The notes: generated from the sequence alone by a model not told the origin. 64,000 nt of DNA from Parvibaculum indicum (GCF_011762095.1 NZ_JAASQO010000005.1:176675-240674); one strand, 5' to 3'. Positions 51,246 to 60,868 are shown, counted from the stretch's first letter. Numbers and translations: made by a program.

Positions 51246-52331
51246 ATGAAGGTGTTGATAACGGGAGGCTCGGGTTTTATCGGGTCTTCGGTGTGCCTTG
51301 AGTTGGTCGGGTCGGCTGGTCATCGCGTCGTCAACCTGGACAGTCTGACTTATGCGGCCAACCCGGCGTCGCTGGTTTCGTTGGCGGGGGACGAGCGTTA
51401 CAGCTTTGTGCATGGCGATATCGGCGATGAGGTTTTGCTGAGGAAAACGTTCGATCGCGAACAGCCCGATGCCGTGCTGCATCTTGCTGCGGAATCCCAT
51501 GTCGACCGGTCGATCGATGGTTCGCATGCCTTCATCCAGACCAATATCGTCGGGACGCATTGCCTGCTTGAGGCGGTGCGGCTTTATTGGGAGCAACTGC
51601 CGGCGGACCGGCGGGATGCTTTCCGCTTCGTTCATGTCTCGACCGACGAAGTCTATGGCAGCCTCGGGGCGGATGGGCTCTTTTCGGAGACCACGGCCTA
51701 CAGCCCCAATTCCCCCTATTCGGCAAGCAAGGCGGCGTCCGATCATCTGGTCAATGCCTGGTTTCATACTTACGACTTGCCGGTGATCATCACCAATTGC
51801 TCGAACAATTACGGCCCCCGCCAGTTCCCTGAAAAGCTCGTTCCTCTGATGGTTCTCAACGCGCTGGAGGGGCGGGAGCTGCCTGTCTACGGATCCGGAG
51901 AAAATATCCGGGACTGGCTCTATGTGGACGACCATGCGAGGGCGCTCGGCCTGGTGCTCGAAAACGGCAAGCCTGGCGAGAAATACAATATTGGCGGGCT
52001 CAACGAGCGCCGGAATATCGATGTGGTCGAGGTGATTTGCGATCTTCTGGACGAGTTGCGTCCCGACCCGGCAATCGGCTCTCGCCGCGAGTTGATCCGT
52101 TACGTTACCGACCGGCGCGGGCATGATCGGCGCTATGCGATCGACGCGTCCAAGATCGAGAAAGAGCTGGGCTGGCAACCTCGCGAATGCTTCGAGACCG
52201 GCCTGAAGAAAACCGTCGAATGGTATCTCGCCAATGCCGATTGGTGGCGGCCTCTGCGGGAGACGGTCTATGGCGGAGAACGGATTGGGCTACCGTCAGT
52301 TGAAGAAAGCCAAAAAGCAGCGGTGCGATGA
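51246..52331 (+). CDS. rfbB: dTDP-glucose 4,6-dehydratase
   Basis: This 361-residue extended SDR opens [17 protein letters not shown] (NAD-binding). It has [24 protein letters not shown], the catalytic [11 protein letters not shown] (Thr, Asp, Glu) with [12 protein letters not shown] (Tyr, Lys), [12 protein letters not shown] and [15 protein letters not shown]. This is a full RmlB signature. It converts dTDP-glucose to the 4-keto-6-deoxy sugar. ATG 51246 follows GGGGGAGG. Its stop overlaps a 52-codon open frame that leads to rfbA. Confidence 0.94.
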   Translation: MKVLITGGSGFIGSSVCLELVGSAGHRVVNLDSLTYAANPASLVSLAGDERYSFVHGDIGDEVLLRKTFDREQPDAVLHLAAESHVDRSIDGSHAFIQTNIVGTHCLLEAVRLYWEQLPADRRDAFRFVHVSTDEVYGSLGADGLFSETTAYSPNSPYSASKAASDHLVNAWFHTYDLPVIITNCSNNYGPRQFPEKLVPLMVLNALEGRELPVYGSGENIRDWLYVDDHARALGLVLENGKPGEKYNIGGLNERRNIDVVEVICDLLDELRPDPAIGSRRELIRYVTDRRGHDRRYAIDASKIEKELGWQPRECFETGLKKTVEWYLANADWWRPLRETVYGGERIGLPSVEESQKAAVR

Positions 52332-52486
52332 GGTTTATGGTGGAGATTGTGGGCAAGCTCGGCGCGCAGAGGATGTCTGGCCGGTTTGCGTGCGTCACGG
52401 CAGACCTCGCGCTGTCTGGACGCAACCCCATTTTCTTTTGTAGAGATGTCTTCGTGACCAGGCAGCCAGAATGGGGTGTGGCATGA
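52328..52486 (+). CDS. Tiny open frame bridging rfbB and rfbA, coding status doubtful
   Basis: A 52-codon frame starts at ATG 52328 (overlapping the rfbB stop as ATGA) and ends at TGA 52484-52486, overlapping the rfbA ATG in the same way. The product ([20 protein letters not shown]...) has no recognised motif. Double ATGA overlaps are what an operon gene would show, but in a 155-base gap they could be chance. It occupies the place where rfbD usually lies, yet shows no resemblance to RfbD. Confidence 0.25.
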   Translation: MRFMVEIVGKLGAQRMSGRFACVTADLALSGRNPIFFCRDVFVTRQPEWGVA

Positions 52487-53370
52487 AGGGGATCGTGCTC
52501 GCTGGTGGCGCGGGAACGCGCCTTTATCCACTGACACTGGCCGTCAGCAAGCAATTGTTGCCTGTGTACGACAAACCCATGATTTACTATCCGCTGACTA
52601 CACTGATGCTGGCGGGTATCCAGGAAATACTGGTTATATCGACGCCTCACGATTTGCCCCTTTATCGTCGCCTATTGGGAGATGGCAGCCAGTGGGGGAT
52701 TTCCCTTTGCTATGCTGAGCAGCCGAGCCCAGGCGGACTGGCGCAGGCACTCATCATCGGTGCCGATTTTGTGGGCGACGATCCCGTTGTACTTATTCTT
52801 GGCGATAATCTTTTTATTGGAGAGGCGCTTAGGAACCGGCTTACCTCTGCACGCCAGTGGGTGGAGGAAAAGGGGGGCGGACTTATCTTCGCGTATCATG
52901 TTCCCGACCCGGAACGTTATGGCGTCGTTGAATTTGATAGCATGGAGCGACCCATCTCGATTAAGGAGAAGCCGGAATGCCCGAAAACAAACTGGGCGGT
53001 TACGGGGCTTTATTTCTATGACAATCGCGCGCTCAGCATAGCCCGAAGCATTCAGCCTTCCGCTCGGGGGGAACTCGAAATTACTTCTGTCAATAGCGCG
53101 TACTTGGAAGAGGGGGCGTTAGTAGTTGAACGGCTCAGCCGCGGCTTCGCTTGGCTCGATACCGGTACGTTCGATAGCTTGGCAGAAGCTGGGGAAATCG
53201 TTCGCGTCATGCAACACCGTCAAGGTTTGAGACATGGGTCTCCTGAAGAAGTGGCTTGGAGAATGAAATTTCTCGAGGGCAAGGAAATTCTTCGACGTGG
53301 TATTGGGCTCGACAGAGGCTCATACGGTCAATACTTGAGAAATCTGTTCAATGAAGAATCCGTTTCGTAA
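52483..53370 (+). CDS. rfbA: Glucose-1-phosphate thymidylyltransferase
   Basis: This 295-residue nucleotidyltransferase makes dTDP-glucose. The N-terminal [18 protein letters not shown] and SKQLLPVYDKPMIYYPL are the RmlA signature, with LILGDNLFIG for metal binding and FAWLDTGTFDSL near the sugar site. ATG 52483 is the conserved family start; an ATG 12 bases upstream is also in frame. Codon use from here on is visibly less GC-biased than in the rfbB gene, marking the left edge of an AT-richer block. Confidence 0.94.
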   Translation: MKGIVLAGGAGTRLYPLTLAVSKQLLPVYDKPMIYYPLTTLMLAGIQEILVISTPHDLPLYRRLLGDGSQWGISLCYAEQPSPGGLAQALIIGADFVGDDPVVLILGDNLFIGEALRNRLTSARQWVEEKGGGLIFAYHVPDPERYGVVEFDSMERPISIKEKPECPKTNWAVTGLYFYDNRALSIARSIQPSARGELEITSVNSAYLEEGALVVERLSRGFAWLDTGTFDSLAEAGEIVRVMQHRQGLRHGSPEEVAWRMKFLEGKEILRRGIGLDRGSYGQYLRNLFNEESVS

Positions 53371-53441
53371 ATGCAAGATAGGCTCTCTCTTCATGGTCTT
53401 TGTTGGTTGTCATGTTGTTGAGCCACGAAAGGGGGCTCGAA

Positions 53442-54737
53442 ATGAAAACGACTGAAATACCTGCGTCCCATCCCGGTGCGACAGAGACTTTCGATGAGCA
53501 GAAAAGTTTAGAGCAACTTTTCAGCGAACATAAAGGACGAGTCTCCGACAAATGGGCTAGCTATTTTGAGTTTTATGAGGAGTCTCTCGCGAGATTCCGC
53601 AACAGGCACGTTCGCATTCTTGAAATCGGAGTGCAGAATGGCGGTTCTCTCGAGCTGTGGGCGCAATATTTCCCGAATGCGAAGTGCATCGTTGGTTGTG
53701 ATGTCGATCCCAAGTGCGGTCAGCTGACGTTCGCCGATGACAGGATTTCAGTCGTGGTCGGAGATGCCGCGACATCGGATACGGAGACGAAAATTCTATC
53801 CGGTTACGGAGAATTCGATATCATCATTGATGATGGGTCGCACAAGTCGTCCGATGTAATACGCGCTTTTGCGAGATATTTCCCGCATCTCTCCGAAGGG
53901 GGGATCTATATCGCAGAGGACCTTCATTGCAGCTATTGGCGGGGCTATGAAGGCGAGCTCGCTGGCCCTTATACGTCAATGGCGTTTTTCAAGCGTCTTT
54001 GTGATGTTGTGAATCATGAACACTGGGAGATTGGGGATAAGCGCTCGGACATCCTGCGGGGGATCGCCGACAGATATGCCATATCTTTTGATGAAGACGC
54101 GCTCTCGTATATCCACTCAATAAAGTTCCTGAACTCCATTTGTCTTATCGAAAAGAAAGCTCAAGAGAACAATGTTCTTGGTGTGCGCCGTGTCGCGGGG
54201 CGTATAGCGGACGTTGACAGGGATCCTCTAGCTCTGGATGGAACGGTTCGCGAGGGGGCTAGTGGGGTAGAATCAAAAGTTTGCTTGCCTGAGGAAAATG
54301 CCGAGCGTTTGGCGCAGATACTTGAGGAAAAAGAGGCTCTTCTGGCCGAGCTTGCAAATGAGCGGGATGCCTTGCTTGCCGAAAAACAGCTACAGGCCGA
54401 GCGATTGGAAGAGCGTTCCTCGGAACTGGCCGCTTTGACGAAGATGCTATGGGAGAAAGAGCTTTCCATTACAAAAATGGTGCGCAAGAACGCTCGCCTC
54501 CTGAAAATCGCTCTTGTTTTGCTGGGCCCGCTTTCGGCGCGGGGGCGGCTGAGAGCGCTCCTGCCTGTTGGCATTTACAGTACTCGCAGGATGAGAAAGC
54601 TAAGACGCAAGAAATTATTCGATAGTCGAGCCTATTTCGTTGCTAACCCTGATTTGACCAACGCTGGCGTCGATCCGCTCCAACACTATCTGCAATCGGG
54701 TTTTGAGGAAGGGCGAAAGGTGGGGCTCGATGACTGA
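53442..54737 (+). CDS. MycE-like SAM methyltransferase with coiled coil and surface-glycan repeat tail
   Basis: This 431-residue protein has a methyltransferase domain (about 30-235): ILEIGVQNGGSLELWAQYFP for SAM, CIVGCDVDP, then FDIIIDDGSHKSSDVI and GGIYIAEDLHCSYWRG. This pattern belongs to the metal-dependent MycE/CmcI-like sugar O-methyltransferases. A coiled coil follows (about 283-345, AERLAQILEEKEALLAELAN and so on), then a basic hydrophobic stretch (350-385). The tail (392-425, FDSRAYFVANPDLTNAGVDP, then LQHYLQSGFEEGR) repeats a motif found several times in the next protein. ATG 53442 follows AGGGGG. It overlaps the next gene by 8 bases. Confidence 0.82.
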   Translation: MKTTEIPASHPGATETFDEQKSLEQLFSEHKGRVSDKWASYFEFYEESLARFRNRHVRILEIGVQNGGSLELWAQYFPNAKCIVGCDVDPKCGQLTFADDRISVVVGDAATSDTETKILSGYGEFDIIIDDGSHKSSDVIRAFARYFPHLSEGGIYIAEDLHCSYWRGYEGELAGPYTSMAFFKRLCDVVNHEHWEIGDKRSDILRGIADRYAISFDEDALSYIHSIKFLNSICLIEKKAQENNVLGVRRVAGRIADVDRDPLALDGTVREGASGVESKVCLPEENAERLAQILEEKEALLAELANERDALLAEKQLQAERLEERSSELAALTKMLWEKELSITKMVRKNARLLKIALVLLGPLSARGRLRALLPVGIYSTRRMRKLRRKKLFDSRAYFVANPDLTNAGVDPLQHYLQSGFEEGRKVGLDD

Positions 54738-57468
54738 ACGTCTTGATCCGGAGGTCAAATCTGAAAGAGTGTCGGAAGCGGATATCAAAGCGCTGAAGAG
54801 ATCCGGTCTGTTCGATGAGAAATGGTATCTTGAGCAATATCCCGATGTTCGCATACTCGGTTTGGACGCCGCGGAACATTATTTGTGGATCGGCAGGCGG
54901 CTTGGGCGGAAGCCTATGGCGTCATTTGACGGAGAGAATACGCCCCTCTCTGAGCTTCATCCTGCTTGGCCTGAAGGTGCCCCAAGCCTGGAGGAGCGGA
55001 TCTCGATCCTGGTGGATGCCGATTGGTATTCAAAACTTAACAAAAAGCATTGCCCGGACCCGTCGGATGCCAAGTCACACTTTCTGCGAGTTGGCCTTCG
55101 GGAGGGGCGGAATCCAAACCCCTATTTTCATGCTGAATGGTATCGGAACACCTACAGTGTTCCGCGTAACGTTGATATAGCCGAACATTATTTGCGCTAC
55201 GGTGCCGCGGAAGGCATCGATCCAAATCCGTTTTTCTCCGATGAATGGTATCGGAACGCCTATATGGGCGACTGTCCCGAGTGGCTTACCTCGCTGGAGC
55301 ATTATCTGACAACGGGACGATTCCTGGGGCTCAAGCCACATCCGATGTGGTTTGAAAATGAATATGTGAATGGCAACGCAGACGTGAAGCGGCAGGTTTT
55401 GGATGGCTTCTTCGGGACAGGGTACGAGCATTTTTGTTCAACGGGATATATTGAGGCTATTTCAGCTTCTCATCGTCGAGTGCCCATAATTATTTCAGAT
55501 AAGCTTATAGATTATGAAGAAGATGTGTATCTGGAGGAGAACAGAGACGTTGTTCGACTTATAGATAGGGGGAAGTACTTAAACGGTTTGACCCACTTTT
55601 TCAGGCATGGTTTCAAGGAATGTCTACAGGGGTTGCGCTCGCCGTTTCCTGCCAATTTGATTGTGAGGTTAAAATCTGTTTTTACTGGTAATGTAAATAA
55701 AAATGGTAAGCATGTTGCTTTTTTCGCGCACTATGATAAAGATGGTATAGTAGATGAATATGTTTTTCGATATATTGAAGCGCTTATTTCTTGTGACATC
55801 GACGTCGTATTCATAACTGCATCATGCTCTCAAGACGACTTGGCCCGTTTGCGGGATATATGTACGCACATTCTTTTCAAGAATGAGGCTGGGAGAGATT
55901 TTGGGTCATGGTACTTGGCGGCGAGGTACTTTGATAAAGAGGGTCTCGATGGCTACGACTACGTTTTTTTTGTAAATGACAGTGTTTACTTTCCTGTGAA
56001 CGATCCCAGGCCGATGGTCGAGGCGATGACTGGTCGATTTGACGTTTGGGGATGCGTTGATACTTATGACCTCAATCAGTATCACATCCAAAGTTGGTTT
56101 CTCGCCTTTGCTGCTGATGCTTGGTCGACTGTAATAGAATGGTTTATTGAGCGGTACGAACGGAATATTTATCTCTCGAAATGGGGACAGATAACCGAAT
56201 ATGAACTTGGCCTCACTGCGAAGGCGCGGGAATTTGGATTATCAGTCGGTGCCTGGTGTTCAATTGGCGAAATCCGCGATGATATCCTGAGTGACAGTTC
56301 GCTAAGGTCGTGGAGGCGGGCGGCGAACAATATTGGATTAGTGAATCCGACACATGATTTTTGGGATCTTTTGATACGTCACTATCGTTGCCCGGCATTA
56401 AAGCTTGAACTAATCCGCGATAATCCAAAGAAGCTTACGAATGTGGACCGGTTTGCAGATCTATTGCCAGCAGACCTTTTTTCAGTAGTCCAAGAGCACG
56501 CAGCCCGCCAAAAAGGACTGCGCGAAGCGCCTGCCGTATTGAGTGCTACGGTCATATCTAAAGGTGCTACCCGTGAGAGTGCAGATTTAGAGCTAATCCA
56601 CGACATTGACGGTATTCCCGCCTCTGGAAAGCGCTTGGCGCTGCTGGCGCATTATGACAGAGACGGCTTGCTTGACCCGCATGTCATTTACACCATGGAT
56701 GCGTTGCGTCGCGCCGATTGTGACGTCGTGTTTATTACAGGATCCTCTGCGGAGGCTTGTTGGGAGGAGGCGAGGCGCCACGCTACTCGTGTATTGGTAA
56801 AGACCGATGTGGCCCGAGATTTTGGTTCCTGGTTCTTGGCTACTCAAGTATGTAAAAAGGATTTTCCTCGTTATCAGAATGTTATTTGGATTAATGACTC
56901 TGTTTACTTCCCTATGGTCGAGCTAAGCGAGGTTTTCGCGAAGATGGAGGGAACTGATTTCTGGGGAATCGCTGACAGCTACCTAGAACGGCATCACGTT
57001 ATGAGCTGGTTTTGGGTGTTCGGCCGCAAGCTTATTGAGGCCGATTGGTTTGCTCGTTTCGAGCGCGACTTCTCACCTTATTACGGAAAGTGGCAGCAAA
57101 TCAGAAACTACGAAATGCGCTATCCTAAATTGCTTGCGGAGCAGGGTTTTTCGGTCGGAAGTTACCTCTCTGCGCAGGAAGTAATCGCCCGGGCCCGTCA
57201 GTTGGGATTCGAATTGCGCGAAGATGCGAACATCATGCACGAATATGCGAAGCTCGGGCTCAGTACGCTTGGGTTTCCTGCAATCAAGGTGGAGGTGCTT
57301 CGAGATAACCCCCTAGGGGTAGATATCTCAAGCATGCTTGATGTTGTCCGCGATCATACGATCTACGATCCGGCGCTGATTGAAAGACATCTGCGACGGA
57401 TAAAATGTGGGCATATATTCGACACTGAGCGGGGCTCGCGGAGCGGAAACGCTAGCGCTGCCGACTAG
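54730..57468 (+). CDS. Double RgpF-domain (rhamnan synthesis F) protein with N-terminal repeats
   Basis: This 912-residue protein has three parts. Residues 1-300 hold about four copies of a loose unit like FDEKWYLEQYPDVRILGLDA...HYLWIGRRLGRKP. Residues about 327-590 and 634-880 are two homologous RgpF domains. Each contains AHYDKDG / AHYDRDG, CDVVFITGSS-like residues, an ARDFGSW-type motif (RDFGSWYLA, RDFGSWFLA) and VNDSVYFP / INDSVYFP. RgpF proteins act in assembly of rhamnose-containing polysaccharides, probably as glycosyltransferases. A tandem pair in one chain suggests two transfer steps. The DNA is locally very AT-rich (55.5-55.9 kb). ATG 54730 overlaps the methyltransferase stop. Confidence 0.85.
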   Translation: MTERLDPEVKSERVSEADIKALKRSGLFDEKWYLEQYPDVRILGLDAAEHYLWIGRRLGRKPMASFDGENTPLSELHPAWPEGAPSLEERISILVDADWYSKLNKKHCPDPSDAKSHFLRVGLREGRNPNPYFHAEWYRNTYSVPRNVDIAEHYLRYGAAEGIDPNPFFSDEWYRNAYMGDCPEWLTSLEHYLTTGRFLGLKPHPMWFENEYVNGNADVKRQVLDGFFGTGYEHFCSTGYIEAISASHRRVPIIISDKLIDYEEDVYLEENRDVVRLIDRGKYLNGLTHFFRHGFKECLQGLRSPFPANLIVRLKSVFTGNVNKNGKHVAFFAHYDKDGIVDEYVFRYIEALISCDIDVVFITASCSQDDLARLRDICTHILFKNEAGRDFGSWYLAARYFDKEGLDGYDYVFFVNDSVYFPVNDPRPMVEAMTGRFDVWGCVDTYDLNQYHIQSWFLAFAADAWSTVIEWFIERYERNIYLSKWGQITEYELGLTAKAREFGLSVGAWCSIGEIRDDILSDSSLRSWRRAANNIGLVNPTHDFWDLLIRHYRCPALKLELIRDNPKKLTNVDRFADLLPADLFSVVQEHAARQKGLREAPAVLSATVISKGATRESADLELIHDIDGIPASGKRLALLAHYDRDGLLDPHVIYTMDALRRADCDVVFITGSSAEACWEEARRHATRVLVKTDVARDFGSWFLATQVCKKDFPRYQNVIWINDSVYFPMVELSEVFAKMEGTDFWGIADSYLERHHVMSWFWVFGRKLIEADWFARFERDFSPYYGKWQQIRNYEMRYPKLLAEQGFSVGSYLSAQEVIARARQLGFELREDANIMHEYAKLGLSTLGFPAIKVEVLRDNPLGVDISSMLDVVRDHTIYDPALIERHLRRIKCGHIFDTERGSRSGNASAAD

Positions 57469-57501
57469 ATTTCATTTTCTTAGACAGGGGGGATTGGGCA
57501 A

Positions 57502-58332
57502 ATGCCATTATCCGATGTACCGGTGTTCATCCTGGCTGGCGGGTTAGGAACGCGCCTCAAGGAGCACACGGAGTTTCGTCCGAAGCCGATGGTGGAGGTT
57601 GGTGATAAGCCGATACTATGGCACATCATGAGAAGCTATGCGCAGTACGGTTTTCGTCGCTTTGTCGTCTGCGCGGGGTTCAAGGCAGAAGTGATCAAGG
57701 ATTACTTCCTCAACTTTCATGCTCGCAGTTCCGACTTCACCGTGTCGCTGATGAGCGAGTCCGTGACGTATCACGGGCTTAATCATGATGATGACTGGGA
57801 AGTCACGGTTGCGGACACCGGTGTCGAAACGATGACCGGCGGTCGCATTGGCCGTGCGGCGGGTCGTTACCTGGGCGATGCGGAGCATTTCGCCGTAACA
57901 TATGGTGACGGTGTCACCGATGCCGACTTGGCGGCCGAGTTCGATTTTCACCGGCAGCACGGCAAAATCGGAACATTGCTCGGGATCAATCCACCCTCGC
58001 GTTTTGGTGAGTTGCTAACCGAAGGCGACAACATAAAAAGCTTCAGCGAAAAGCCTGAGCTGGTTCATTCATGGATCAATGGCGGCTATTTCTTTTTTCG
58101 CCGTGAGTTTATGCAGTATTTGACAACAGACGCAGGGCTTGTGCTCGAACAGGACCCGTTGAACCGTCTGGCCTCGGATGGAGAGCTCAATATTTATCGT
58201 CATGACGGCTATTGGGCGTGCATGGACACACAGCGTGACAAGGAACAGCTTGAAGCGTTGTGGAAACAGGGCAACGCGCCCTGGGCTGCGAAAGCTTCCA
58301 TCTCAAAGGCAAGGAGCGCGACGCGTGCGTAA
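57502..58332 (+). CDS. rfbF: Glucose-1-phosphate cytidylyltransferase
   Basis: This 276-residue enzyme makes CDP-glucose. The N-terminal FILAGGLGTRLKEHTEFRPKP, KPILWHIMRSYAQYG, VADTGVETMTGGRIGRA, VTYGDGVTDADL, RFGELLTEGDNIKSFSEKP, INGGYFFFRREF and YWACMDTQRDKEQLEALW all match RfbF, distinguishing it from thymidylyl- or uridylyl-transferases. CDP-glucose is usually the precursor of 3,6-dideoxyhexoses (paratose, tyvelose, ascarylose), but the normal next enzyme, CDP-glucose 4,6-dehydratase (RfbG), is absent here. Confidence 0.94.
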   Translation: MPLSDVPVFILAGGLGTRLKEHTEFRPKPMVEVGDKPILWHIMRSYAQYGFRRFVVCAGFKAEVIKDYFLNFHARSSDFTVSLMSESVTYHGLNHDDDWEVTVADTGVETMTGGRIGRAAGRYLGDAEHFAVTYGDGVTDADLAAEFDFHRQHGKIGTLLGINPPSRFGELLTEGDNIKSFSEKPELVHSWINGGYFFFRREFMQYLTTDAGLVLEQDPLNRLASDGELNIYRHDGYWACMDTQRDKEQLEALWKQGNAPWAAKASISKARSATRA

Positions 58333-59413
58333 TTCGATAGTAAAGGAAGACTTGGCTCGTATTCATGAGGGGTTGGGAGAAAAACGGGCCGCCCTCGCTG
58401 GCAACAGCGTTGTGATTACGGGGTGTGCTGGATTTCTCGGGTTTTATATAACCCAATATTTTACCCGCTACGCCTCCGAGCTTGGAATTCCGAAAGTTGT
58501 CGCCCTCGATACCTTCCTTCTGGAGAAACCTGAATGGTTGAGCCGGCTAGGAGAGGAGTTTCCCGATATTCTGGAAATCAGAACATTCGATATTGCAAAG
58601 GACGATTTGACGGAAATTCCGGGTGTCGCCGATGCTGGCTATGTTGTGCACGGAGCTTCCATCGCTTCCCCGACTTTCTATCGCAAGTATCCAGTTGAAA
58701 CCATAGATGCGAATATCTGGGGATTGCGGCACATCCTTGACCTCTATCGAGGGCGGCAGAGCCTGAAAGGGCTGTTGTTCTTCTCGTCATCCGAGATCTA
58801 TGGGGACCCGGACAAGGACAGTATTCCGACAGGTGAAGAATATCGCGGCAATGTGTCCTGCCACGGGCCGCGTGCGTGCTACGACGAATCGAAGCGGTTT
58901 GGCGAGACCATGTGCTGGGTCTACGCCCAGCAGTACGAGATGCCGGTAACGATTGCCCGGCCATTCAACAATTACGGTCCGGGTATGCGACTTGGTGACA
59001 AGAGGCTGCCGGCTGATTTTGCCAAAGCCGTCATTGATGATCGCGATCTTATTATCCTGTCCGACGGAACGCCCACTCGTACATTCTGTTATGTTTCCGA
59101 CGCGGTTACTGGATACCTTTTATGTCTTCTTCACGGTCGATATGACTACTTTAATATCGGCATAGAAAAGCCCGAAATCATGGTGCGGGAGCTGGCCGAA
59201 ATCTATCGGGCTGCCGGCGCTGAAACTTTCGGCTACTCGGGCCAAGTCCATTATGAGCAAAGCGAGGACCCGGCTTATCTTGCCGATAATCCCAACAGGC
59301 GCTGTCCTGTCATTGCCAAGGCGCGCCAGGAGTTGGGCTATGCGCCTTCTGTTCTCGTTGAAGAAGGCGTACGCCGGTACCTTCAATTTTTGAAAGAAGA
59401 GATGAAGTCGTGA
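58325..59413 (+). CDS. Extended SDR resembling UDP-glucuronate decarboxylase (UXS)
   Basis: This 362-residue protein has an N-terminal extension of about 27 residues, then VVITGCAGFLGFYITQYF (NAD-binding), NIWGLRHILDL, SSSEIYGDPDKDS, GPRACYDESKRFGETMC (catalytic Tyr and Lys), RPFNNYGPGMRLGDKRLPADF and GTPTRTFCYVSDAV. These last blocks strongly resemble UXS enzymes (UDP-glucuronate to UDP-xylose), and a UDP-glucose dehydrogenase gene follows, which fits. Alternatively it could act on the CDP-sugar made by the preceding gene. The start is GTG 58325, preceded by AAGGAG at 8 bases, overlapping rfbF by 8 bases. Its stop overlaps the next start. Confidence 0.75.
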   Translation: MRNSIVKEDLARIHEGLGEKRAALAGNSVVITGCAGFLGFYITQYFTRYASELGIPKVVALDTFLLEKPEWLSRLGEEFPDILEIRTFDIAKDDLTEIPGVADAGYVVHGASIASPTFYRKYPVETIDANIWGLRHILDLYRGRQSLKGLLFFSSSEIYGDPDKDSIPTGEEYRGNVSCHGPRACYDESKRFGETMCWVYAQQYEMPVTIARPFNNYGPGMRLGDKRLPADFAKAVIDDRDLIILSDGTPTRTFCYVSDAVTGYLLCLLHGRYDYFNIGIEKPEIMVRELAEIYRAAGAETFGYSGQVHYEQSEDPAYLADNPNRRCPVIAKARQELGYAPSVLVEEGVRRYLQFLKEEMKS

Positions 59414-60756
59414 AAGTAGCTGTTGTCGGGACCGGGTATGTCGGTCTTGTGTCTGGGGTTTGTCTCGCCGCAAAGAAACATGACGTTGTCTGCGTCGACA
59501 TCAATCCGGAAATTGTCGAAAAGCTGAATCAAGGCGAACCTACAATTCATGAGCGTGGGCTGCCGGAGCTGCTCGCACAAGTTCGTTCTGCCAAGAATTT
59601 TCGCGCAACAACTGATCTCGCCGATGCATTGAATGACGCGGAAGTCGTCGTCATTGCGGTTGGTACACCCTCCGAAAATGGCGTAATCGACCTCAAATAT
59701 GTGCGCGCCGTCGCACGGGAAATTGGAGAATACCTGCGAGGGTGTGATCGCCATGTTTCTGTGATTGTGAAAAGCACCGTTGTTCCCGGGACAACAGACA
59801 CGGTCGTGCGTCATGAACTGGAAACGTCGTCAGGCAAGAAGCTGGGCGATTTTGGACTCGGCATGAATCCAGAATTTCTGCGCGAAGGCGAGGCAATCGA
59901 GGATTTCATGTATCCCGATCGCATCGTTCTAGGATGCGAAGATCCTGCGACTCTGGAACGCCTGGAAGCTCTTTATGCTCCTTGGGAGGTAGACAAAGTC
60001 AGGGTCAACACGCGAACAGCGGAAATGATTAAATATGCAAACAATTGTTTGCTGGCAACGCAGATATCTGCTGTGAACGAAATCGCCAATCTTTCAGCTG
60101 CTCTTGGCGGGATTGATGTGATGGATGTGATGGAGGGGGTTCATTTAGACAAGCGGTGGAACCCGATCCTCCAGACGGGTGAACGCGCTAATCCTCAGAT
60201 ACTGTCTTATCTTATTCCGGGGTGTGGTTTCGGCGGCTCATGCTTTCCGAAAGACGTCCAGGCGTTGCGCTCTCAGGGGGAAGCCCACAACCTGCCCATG
60301 CGTATGCTGAATGCTGTCCTGGATGTTAATGAGGCGCAGCCCGTCCAGGTCACGGAGATTATAGAGCGAGATACCGGGCCCTTGACCGGGCGCACGGTTC
60401 TGCTCCTTGGTCTAGCGTTCAAGCCGGAAACGGATGACGTCCGAGAATCAGCTTCCCTGAAGATAGCGGCAAGCCTTTTGGAGAAGGGCGCAAAGGTGTT
60501 CGCGCACGATCCAATTGCTACTGAAAACTTCAAGAAAGCCTTTGGCGCGGATGCGGGCCGCATTTCCTTTATCGATAGCTGGCAGGATAAATTGAAGGAA
60601 GCTGAGGTTATCGTTTTGGCTACTCGATGGTCCGCCTATGACGAGTTGCGCTCTTGCAATCTCGCAGGAAAGACAATCTTTGATGCGCGACGTATGTTGC
60701 CACCTTCGGCTGTCAAAGATAGCCGATATCTGTCTATTGGCAGAAGGGTAACGTAG
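59410..60756 (+). CDS. ugd: UDP-glucose 6-dehydrogenase
   Basis: This 448-residue nucleotide-sugar dehydrogenase oxidises UDP-glucose to UDP-glucuronate. It opens MKVAVVGTGYVGLVSGVCLA and has IAVGTPSENG, KSTVVPGTTD, GMNPEFLREGEAIEDFMYPDRIVLG, MIKYANNCLLATQISAVNEIANL and IPGCGFGGSCFPKDVQAL with the catalytic cysteine. LLGLAFKPETDDVRESASLKI begins the C-terminal domain. The start is a GTG overlapping the preceding stop by 4 bases. Together with the UXS-like SDR it could supply UDP-glucuronate and UDP-xylose to the glycan. Confidence 0.93.
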   Translation: MKVAVVGTGYVGLVSGVCLAAKKHDVVCVDINPEIVEKLNQGEPTIHERGLPELLAQVRSAKNFRATTDLADALNDAEVVVIAVGTPSENGVIDLKYVRAVAREIGEYLRGCDRHVSVIVKSTVVPGTTDTVVRHELETSSGKKLGDFGLGMNPEFLREGEAIEDFMYPDRIVLGCEDPATLERLEALYAPWEVDKVRVNTRTAEMIKYANNCLLATQISAVNEIANLSAALGGIDVMDVMEGVHLDKRWNPILQTGERANPQILSYLIPGCGFGGSCFPKDVQALRSQGEAHNLPMRMLNAVLDVNEAQPVQVTEIIERDTGPLTGRTVLLLGLAFKPETDDVRESASLKIAASLLEKGAKVFAHDPIATENFKKAFGADAGRISFIDSWQDKLKEAEVIVLATRWSAYDELRSCNLAGKTIFDARRMLPPSAVKDSRYLSIGRRVT

Positions 60757-60868
60757 ATACGATATCAATAATCCCGACGATAAAGGTTCTTAGCCAACGC
60801 CTGTTTTGGCGGAGCGATTTCGCTAAAGAAACCGACATTTTCTCTGAAGAAAAAAGGGCGATGAGGGC

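Noticed and set aside
58178..58324. Upstream ATG start for the UXS-like SDR
   Set aside because: It would overlap rfbF by 155 bases. GTG 58325 has an ideal AAGGAG site and gives only an 8-base overlap.
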